Of a stretch of 64,000 nt of DNA, positions 56,991-64,000 are shown one piece after another. The first letter of the stretch is position 1, and the number at the start of each line of letters is the position of its first letter. The notes under the pieces are model-generated. The model was not told where the DNA came from and did no database searches. It saw only the letters and a program-made list of their open reading frames with translations. The DNA is from Fistularia commersonii (Eukaryota; Chordata; Actinopteri; Syngnathiformes; Fistulariidae). The position numbers and the translations under genes were made by a program. The stretch spans positions 1 through 64,000 of the forward strand of contig JBBMNZ010000041.1 of the NCBI GenBank assembly GCA_037954325.1. The letters are read 5' to 3'.

Positions 56991-57451
56991 CTTAATTCCA
57001 CTCTTTTATATACGCATGTCTGGAGTTCCGGGAGCTCGTTCTCAACGTTCTGGGGATAATCATAGCTGTGCTGATAGCATTAGCCGAAACGCCCCCCCCC
57101 CCCCCCCCCCCCCCCACACCACCACCACCACCACCCCACACACATTAGCTCCTCCATTCATTCACATGTACACGCCGGCTGCTCCGGGAGCTCCACGCCG
57201 ACGTTTCGGTGATCGATGTCCGGAGAAGGTGCACCATTGCCGGTCTGCGGTGTCCTGTAGACCCCCCCCCCCATACACACATGCAATACGCCTTGAAACG
57301 CATCGCTCGCACCGACGCGGGGAATCCTTTTCCCTACTTCCACAACAACGGCGAGAATCGCGTTGCGTCGGCCGCCGTGAGGAAGGGGGGGGGGGGCGGC
57401 ATTAAGGGGGGGGGAGAGAGAGACATGGAGATTTTCTCAGCCTCTCATTCT
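56991..57451. repeat. Core variant and B-type P module
   Basis: Partner of 9910-10376, with a longer C-run (about 57091-57115) and the P module at about 57145-57265. Confidence 0.8.
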
Positions 57452-57578
57452 TTTTTTTTTTTTTTTTAATTGAACATAAATAGTACACACAAATATACAA
57501 ATGTACAAATAAACATGGCAAGGTAGAACTGAATGTCAATGAAACAACCAGGCATGAGGAAGCAAAGGACATAAGGAC
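57452..57578 (-). mobile_element. L1 3' end left of copia copy C
   Basis: T-run, then L1 3' UTR up to ATAAGGAC, where the copia 5' LTR starts. The last five bases AGGAC (57574-57578) are the left half of the copia target duplication. Confidence 0.75.
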
Positions 57579-57934
57579 TGTTGAGATAGGTGATCTCATT
57601 AGTTTTATTTGAGTTTACATTCTAGTATACATATGTTTTATTTGTATCTACTCTCAGGAAATGTATGGCACTTTATGACAAGGTTTGGGACTTGTTTTAG
57701 TTTTTCGCGACTGTTCAGCTAACTTGACGTTAACTTCTACGTCAGTGTTCTTTTTTTGGTATAGCGGTGCTGGCGGGAATTTTTCCCTCACTCTGTACTG
57801 TACATGTCCCATGGCTAACCGATGTTGATTCCCGGAGCTGTGAAGAAGAAAATAAAAGACGATTCAAACAAGGCAAACTTGTGAATTCCTTCCGAAACAT
57901 GGAAAACGAAGAAGCTGCAAACTTAAACGCAACA
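57579..57934 (+). repeat. Copia copy C 5' LTR
   Basis: 356 bp with the 5'-type variants also seen at 17093-17448 (TTCTTTTTTTGG, ATGTATGG, TGTTTTATTTG). Confidence 0.93.
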
Positions 57935-58464
57935 GGTTATGGGCCCAGGCAACGAACAAAAGGAGGAAGATGGCAACGTTTGGTTTTCGATGGAGACGAA
58001 AACAACTACGAGCTTTGGGAAGTAAAGTTTCTGGGACACATGCGACTCGAAGGTTTGAAAGAGACAATACTTTCAACTGTTGAGCCCGACCCAGATAAAA
58101 ATGCAGAATGCTACGCTGAGCTTATCCAGTTCCTCGATGATAAAAGTCTATCATTGGTAATGAGGGAAGCCGCAGATGACGGTCGAAAAGCTTTGAAAAT
58201 ATTACGGGATCATTACGCCAGCCAGGGTAAGCCCAGAATTATTTCCCTGTACAGCGAACTATGCTCACTCAAGAAGGAACCCGACGAAACAATAACAGAT
58301 TACATGATCAGAGCAGAAAAGGCAGTCACCGCTCTGAGAAACACAAAACAGGTGATAAGTGATGAGCTGATGATCGCTATGGTTATGAAAGGGCTTCCAG
58401 AACCGTACAAGCCCTTCGTCATTCACGTAACTCAGAGCAGTGAAGAAATGACGTTTATTCAGTT
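57899..58464 (+). pseudogene. Copia gag fragment (copy C)
   Basis: ATG at 57899 in the LTR, as in copy A. About 188 codons match Gag up to EEMTFIQF; the frame then reads into L1-derived sequence and stops at 58493-58495. It differs from copy A by Ile-to-Met in TDYIIRAE and Ser-to-Ile in FVSHVT. It has no zinc knuckle or protease. Confidence 0.88.
57935..57948 (+). promoter_or_regulatory. Primer binding site, copy C
   Basis: GGTTATGGGCCCAG directly after the 5' LTR, complementary to the anticodon arm of initiator tRNA-Met. Confidence 0.87.
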
Positions 58465-58513
58465 TATAGTTGTGTGTACTATTTATGTTCAATAAATAGT
58501 ACACACAACTATA
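58465..58513. other. Fold-back palindrome at end of copia copy C
   Basis: Arms 58465-58486 and 58492-58513 are exact 22-bp reverse complements around GTTCA. Both arms are the L1 3' UTR sequence TAGTTGTGTGTACTATTTAT, first in one orientation and then the other. Confidence 0.93.
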
Positions 58514-59003
58514 CAAATGTACAAATAAACATGGCAAGGTAGAACTGAATGTGAATGAAACAACCAGGCATGAGGAAGCAAAGGACATAAGGACATTCGT
58601 TCTGTATGGAATCAGAAGTTAATAGTGTTAACGGTTTGTGAGAAATTTACAATGCTAGACAAAAAAAGAAATTAAAATGAAATAATTAAATCAATAGATA
58701 GACTAATAAAAAATTAAAACGAAAAAAAGATTGCAAGGGGAGTACAACATGTAATTAAGTTGGCGACTCACAAGGAATCTCAGATATCAAACTGTATATT
58801 TTTTGTTGATTATATATAAACATATACAAAACAAACATATATTGTTTGTTGTTGTTTATTTTTGGGATATGTTGAGGAATATTTGTTGGAAAGGAGTCAC
58901 AATCGCTTTTTGACAATGTCGAAGTGTATAGGTGGCGATAGAATTTAAAGATTTCTGTGGAAATTATAGCCTCATCTGTAATTTCCTTGTTATTAAGACG
59001 GTC
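58493..59003 (-). mobile_element. Internally deleted L1 fragment (copy next to copia C)
   Basis: L1 3' UTR again from AAATAGTACACACAACTATA, with the uninterrupted site CATAAGGACATTCG near 58586, then the pre-RT coding piece to about 59000. Partner of 10390-10905, so the roughly 100 bp before the copia site are present on both sides of copy C. Confidence 0.72.
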
Positions 59004-59308
59004 TTCCGCTTTGCTCCGCTCCTCCGCTCCTCCGCTCCTCCGCTCCTCCGCTCCTCCGCTCCTCCGCTGCGGAACCAGGTACTACCGATCCGCCAGACTC
59101 AGGTGAATTGCGGACAGGGCTTTTGCTGTCCTCCGCTTCTCCGCTTTGGGCCCTGGAACTCCCGAACCGCTGGACATAAGCGAATCACGGTCCGGGCTTC
59201 TGCCCTCCTCCGCTCCTCACCTCATCCGCTCCAGGCCCTGGTACTCCCTGTCCGCGGGAACACCCCCCCCCCCCACCCACAAAAACAAACTCTCACACAC
59301 AGATAAAC

Positions 59309-59384
<76 letters not shown>

Positions 59385-59744
59385 CACACACACACACACA
59401 CACACACACCTGAACTCATCATAGCTGTGCTAATAGCATTGGCCAAAACGTATCCACAACAAAACAAACATTAGCTCATCCACTCATTCACATATGTGTG
59501 TGCCTAGAGGTACGGGAGCTCCAGTCATACGTCCGGGTGATCTATGTCCGGAGAAGGCTCACATTGGCCGGTCTAAGGGGTTCTTCTGCCCCCAAGCTTC
59601 CCCGCCTCTGAGAGGAGAAAAATTACCTCCGCTTCTCAGCTCCACCGCTCCTCCTGTATGGGCTCTGGTACTCCCCCCCCCCACCTAAACAAACTCTCAC
59701 ACATACACACACAAACACACTCACACACACACAAAAACACACAA

Positions 59745-59776
<32 letters not shown>

Positions 59777-60205
59777 ACACACCTTAACTCATCATAGCTG
59801 TGCTAATAGCATTAGCCGAAACGCATCCACAACCAAACAAACATTAGCTCATCCACTCATTCACATGTGTGTGCCCAATGGTCCGAGAGCTCCAATCATA
59901 CGTCCGGGGGATCTATGTCCGGAGTATGCTCACATTAGCCAGTCTAAGGGGTTCTTCTGCCCCCAAACTTCCCCGCCTCTGAGAGGAGAAACATTACCTC
60001 CGCTCCTCCGCTTCTCAGCTCCATCGCTCCTCCGCTTTGGGCCCTGGAATTCCCGAACCGCTGGACATAAGCGAATCACGGGCCAGGCTTCTGCCCTCCT
60101 CCGCTCCTCAGCTCATCCGCTCGAGGCCCCGGTACTCCCTGTCCGCGACCCCCCCCCACCTAAACAAATTCACACTCACACACACGCACACACACACACA
60201 CACAG

Positions 60206-60237
<32 letters not shown>

Positions 60238-60293
60238 CTTAACTCATCATAGCTGTGCTAATAGCATTAGCCGAAACGCATCCACAACCAAAC
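59004..60293. repeat. Array A4
   Basis: Partner of 10906-12608, with cores near 59409, 59781 and 60237. It has one 440-bp unit fewer than A2. (CA)n tracts at 59293-59408, 59695-59780 and 60170-60236. It ends in ACAACCAAAC at the copia LTR, exactly as A2 does. Confidence 0.9.
59293..59408. repeat. (CA)n microsatellite
   Basis: About 116 bp of CA with one ACAACAC interruption. Confidence 0.96.
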
Positions 60294-60649
60294 TGTTGCG
60301 TTTAAGTTCGCAGCTTCTTCGTTTTCCATGTTTCGGAAGGAATTCACAAGTTTGCCTTGTTTGAATCGTCTTTTATTTTCTTCTTCACAGCTCCGGGAAT
60401 CAACATCGGTTAGCCATGGGACATGTACAGTACAGAGTGAGGGAAAAATTCCCGCCAGCACCGCTATACCAAAAAAAAAACACTGACGTAGAAGTTAACG
60501 TCAAGTTAGCTGAACAGTCGCGAAAAACTAAAACAAGTCCCAAACCTTGTCATAAAGTGCCATGCATTTCCTGAGAGTAGATACAAATACAACATATGTA
60601 TACTAGAATGTAAACTCAAATAAAACTAATGAGATCACCTATCTCAACA
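60294..60649 (-). repeat. Copia copy D 3' LTR
   Basis: 356 bp with 3'-type variants. It has CTTTTATTTTC where the copy A 3' LTR has CTTCTATTTTC. Confidence 0.94.
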
Positions 60650-60659
60650 CCCCCTCTTG
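60650..60659 (-). promoter_or_regulatory. Polypurine tract of copia copy D
   Basis: CAAGAGGGGG in element sense, next to the LTR. Confidence 0.85.
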
Positions 60660-60691
60660 ATCTCAACATCCAAAAAAAAACTTTGGACATT

Positions 60692-63412
60692 TTAATTTCC
60701 AAAGAACCACTTTTTGAATTTTTCTATTTTTACCTTTGTCATGAGTTTTGTCGAGATGTCTGCCAACATGTCCTCTGATGGACAATAGATAAGATTTATT
60801 TAGCCCTCACTGAGTGCTTCACGAATGAAATGATATTTTACATCAATGTGTTTTGACCTTTGTCTGTTTACAGGATTCTTACTCAGTGCGATGGCCCCCT
60901 GATTGTCTCCGTAGATTGTTGTGCAACTGTACATTTTGTTGTCCATACCGTTTAACAGTTGAGACAGGTACATGTTTTCTTGTGCGGTGGTGGCTCGGCC
61001 GATGTATTCAGCCTCACATGTTGACAGGGCCACTGTGGGCTGTTTCCTTGACTTCCATGCAATGGCTGGGCCTTGTTTTGTTAAACTGAAACAGTAGCCT
61101 GTAGTGCTACGTCTGTCTTCTACAGATGATGCCCAGTCTGAATCACTGTAAGCTATCAGGTTCAAATCCTCCTTATTTGTCTTGAAACTTAGTTCATAAT
61201 CAGCTGTCCCCTTCAAATACCTCAGAACATGTTTTGCAGCTACTAAGTTTTCTACTTTTGGCATTGCCAGATTCTGTGATAGTTTGCTCACTATCCAGCT
61301 GATATCAGGTCTGGTGCAAGTCATGGCATAAATAAGACTGCCTACAATCTCACGATATTCTTTGGGGTCGACAGGTTCACTTTGCTCATTTTCATCAGCT
61401 ACAGGGATGCCCTCTAATTTTTGCTCACTTGGAGTAGATCTTGCTTTACATTCTGACATTCCAAATCTCTCTAGCATTTTTAGGATGTACTTTGTCTGGT
61501 TCATTTTGATTTCATCCCCCTTTTGTTCAAATTGTATGCCCAAAAAATATGATAGTTTCCCCAGGTCTTTCATGTTGAACTTGAATTTCATGTTCTGTTT
61601 AAATGTGCTGAGTGCATCATTGCTGCTTGCGGCAATAATTAAATCATCTACCCAAATTATTACAATGATTGTGTCACCATTTTCCGTCTGTTTTCTGTAC
61701 ACACAGTGGTCAGAGAGATTTCTCACAAAGTTGTCCTGTTCTAAATGGTCATTAAGGAGTTCATACCAGTTTCTTCCTGATTGTTTCAGGCCATAAAGAG
61801 ATTTCTTTAATCTATACACTAGTTTCTCTCCTGTTTCTGACATCATTTCAAACCCTTCTGGTTGTTCCAAGAAAATCTCCTCATGTATAGGAGCATGTAA
61901 ATATGCCGTCTTAACATCCATTTGATGGACAATGAGGTTATTTTGTACAGCTATCTGCATTAGTGCCCGCACTGATGTAATGTTAGCTGTCGGTGCAAAA
62001 GTTTCATAGTAGTCTATGCCTTCTGTTTGATTGTAACCCTTCGCTACATATCTCGCCTTAAATATTTGTCCTCCTTCAGCATTTTCTTTAAGGGCAAATA
62101 CCCATTTTCCTCCAATTACTTTTCTCCCTTCAGGTAAAGTTGTCAGTTCAAATGTGTCATTCTGTTTAAGCGAGTCAATCTCTTCCCTCATGGCACAATT
62201 CCACCCGGGTGCCAGTGGTGACTTCAGTGCTTCACTATAATTCTGTGGGACTCCGCACACAGTCCTGTAACAGTAATCAATAGTTGTATGATTTTTATCA
62301 TTGTTAATATAGTCTGTCTGATAATCCTCTAAATACCTTGGAACGACCCTTTTTCGTCTAGGATAGCGACTGGTTTGATTATATCTGGGTTTTATGTCTG
62401 ACCTCGTCTCTTTTTCATTTTGGACGTTTTCTGCTGTTTCTTCGTCATGTGACACATCTGCGTTAGTACTCTCATCCTCATTTTGTATATGGTTGTCTGT
62501 TTTATTTTCACTTTGTGACACATCTATACTGGTTTCATCTGTAGATTCTGTGTCTTCATATCCCTGGATTTCTGTCTCATAATCATCAGTTTGTGTTTGT
62601 TGTTCAATTCTTCCCTTTTTGATCAATTTCACCAGTCTCTGTTTTGACACTTTTTCTGTAAGTGGATTATAGACCAGGTATGAAGGGCTTTTCTTACTGT
62701 ATCCCACAAATATTCCTCTTTCACATCTGGGATCCAATTTCTTAGTGTCATGTTTGTATGCATAACACTCAGTTCCGAATATCCACATTTTTGAAAGATT
62801 TGGCTTTCTCCCTGTTAACATGAAGTATGGGGTATTTTTGTGTCTGTCATTGTAACATCTATTTCGAATATGGGCAGCGGTCTGGACAGCATAAGGCCAC
62901 AAAACCTTTGGTAATCCTTTTGCTATTAGCATACACCTTGCCATTTCAAAAAGGGTCCTCCATTGTCTTTCTGCTGTCCCATTTTGATGGGGAGAGTATG
63001 GGGATGATGTTTCATGTCTTATGCCTTTCTCCCTTAGAAGAGATTGAAAAGCATTTCCTGTGTATTCAGTCCCGTTGTCTGACCTGATACATTTGACACG
63101 ACCATACGCTGCGCTGTCAGCAAGGAACTTCTCTGTTGCTAATGTAGCTTCACTCTTGTATTTGAGAAAATATACAAATACTGCCCCTGAATAATCATCT
63201 GTGAATGAAATGACATACTTATGCCCTTCTTGACCAGCTGGTTCAATCGGGCCTGATAAGTCAGTGTGTACCATTTTTAGGGGTGCATCAGCTTTTGCAT
63301 CAGCTTGCCTGTTTCTGCTATTTGTGAATTTTCCCTCCGTGCATACGTTACAGTCTACGTTACAGTCTACCTTGGTCTGACCTGTAATCTTCATACCCTC
63401 GACTAAGTTTGG
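60692..63412 (-). pseudogene. Copia integrase-RT-RNase H (copy D)
   Basis: The same 864-codon open part from the Met at 63394, with the same DDE, V-D-D and RNase H motifs. It differs from copy A in only a few residues: NRQADA against KGQADA, LVKLIKK against LVKFIKK, ETRSDIK against ETGSDIK. The in-frame TAA at 60800-60802 (reading GGC TAA instead of GGT TAA) and the upstream TGA at 63413-63415 are shared with copy A. Confidence 0.9.
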
Positions 63413-64000
63413 TCATTTTAATACATCTTTTACATTGCAGTGTCCCATAATCTCATGCCATGTTTTGACATCACAAGTTAAGTTTACTCTATCTCTGGAC
63501 ATCATGTCATTTACTGTATCATCATAAAGTTGTTGATAATTTACCGTTCTTATGTAGTAGAGTCTGTCACATTCCTCAATGCTGAAAATTGTTCCTTCTT
63601 TGGTTATGAGTCTGTTCTCTCCTTCTTTGAATATCACGCTGGCTCCATCAGCTGTGGCTGCCTTCACCGATATGAAGTCCTGAGGATATGATGGGATGAA
63701 TAAGGCTCCCCTTAAGGTTACCAGGACAGGTTTTCCTTCAATGTCCTGGAGTAACACTTCTGCATCACCTCTTTTTAGTGCCACTTTGTTTCTTCTGGTC
63801 CCGTCTGCTAGCTCCATGTAATGTTTGTTTGGGTTGAAAAACTCATCAAATCTTATGAATTTGTCTTCTTGTGTTATGATGTGTGATGTAGCGCCACAGT
63901 CTACCATCAGTCCATTTTTTCTGATATTTTCCGGAGGGACTTTTTGACTGACCTTGAATACAAAAGTTTGCTCATCTTCCTTATCTTTGTCTTGGATGTC
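63413..64000 (-). CDS. Copia Gag-protease, C-terminal part (copy D, partial)
   Basis: Continues past the window edge. It contains the protease box MVDCGATSHIITQ and the TWHEIMGH start of the Gag-pre-integrase domain, ending at the same TGA as copy A. One change, KEGTIF against KEGKIF. Confidence 0.88.
   Translation of the reverse strand, partial: DIQDKDKEDEQTFVFKVSQKVPPENIRKNGLMVDCGATSHIITQEDKFIRFDEFFNPNKHYMELADGTRRNKVALKRGDAEVLLQDIEGKPVLVTLRGALFIPSYPQDFISVKAATADGASVIFKEGENRLITKEGTIFSIEECDRLYYIRTVNYQQLYDDTVNDMMSRDRVNLTCDVKTWHEIMGHCNVKDVLK

Larger units (their letters stand above)
57579..58464 (+). mobile_element. Copia copy C: 5' fragment
   Basis: 5' LTR, primer site and the first part of gag in plus orientation, cut at about 58464 within TTTATTCAGTT and joined to a fold-back of L1 3' UTR sequence. 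Missing everything from mid-gag on. Confidence 0.93.
60294..64000 (-). mobile_element. Copia copy D, 3' part (runs off window)
   Basis: 3' LTR, polypurine tract, RNase H, RT, integrase and part of the protease. It is almost identical to copy A over 3.7 kb with the same left flank, so it is its partner in the tandem duplication, not a new insertion. Confidence 0.94.

Noticed and set aside
1..64000. A defence island, phage or operon
   Set aside because: No bacterial genes, ribosome sites or operon spacing; all coding sequence is eukaryotic retrotransposon.

Overview
The window is eukaryotic repeat DNA. The most likely source is a ray-finned (teleost) fish: very dense (CA)n tracts, an L1-type LINE with a poly(A) tail, an RTE-clade LINE with a short GAA-type tail, a Rex1-like tail and a copia element primed by a half-tRNA occur together. 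I see no host gene, rRNA, tRNA or bacterial feature. The reading frames belong to retrotransposon fragments or are by-products of simple repeats, with one unassigned 123-codon frame that may or may not be meaningful.

Layout. A1 (1-3430) is an array of a roughly 95-bp core plus a GC-rich module, separated by (CA)n. S1 (3431-6560) is a GC-rich composite satellite carrying an 8-bp minisatellite. A bridge, L1 remnants (7721-9835; 10377-10905) and array A2 lead to copia copy A (12609-17448, minus strand, two 356-bp LTRs). The central part (17449-35439) holds three tandem units of a second copia family (copia-2) joined to a 'C element' and RTE ends, an RTE LINE (23699-25663), the 3' half of a copia (copy B, to 27646), L1b, and an inverted copy of 17449-20890 at 31651-35439. 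After another L1 block come A3 (39621-45940), S2 (45941-53640), L1d, a 5' copia fragment (copy C, 57579-58464), A4, and copia copy D (60294 to the window end).

Higher-order structure. The segment starting at 42601 repeats the segment starting at 1, and copia D with its flank repeats copia A with its flank, so the window holds about 1.4 copies of a tandem unit of roughly 43-48 kb. Inside it are a long inverted duplication (arms about 3.4 and 3.8 kb), a direct duplication of about 7.8 kb, and two fold-back junctions (25695-25752 and 58465-58513). The copia pieces keep LTR-specific variants, shared stop codons and two halves of one target-site duplication. They therefore look like pieces of very few insertions spread by segmental duplication and template switching, not by repeated transposition.

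How the parts relate. Copia A encodes Gag-protease and integrase-RT-RNase H, but two in-frame stops shared between copies suggest the lineage was dead before it was duplicated. The L1, RTE and copia-2 pieces are all truncated. Large exact-looking repeats can also be assembly artefacts, so the architecture depends on long-read support. All similarity statements come from reading by eye.
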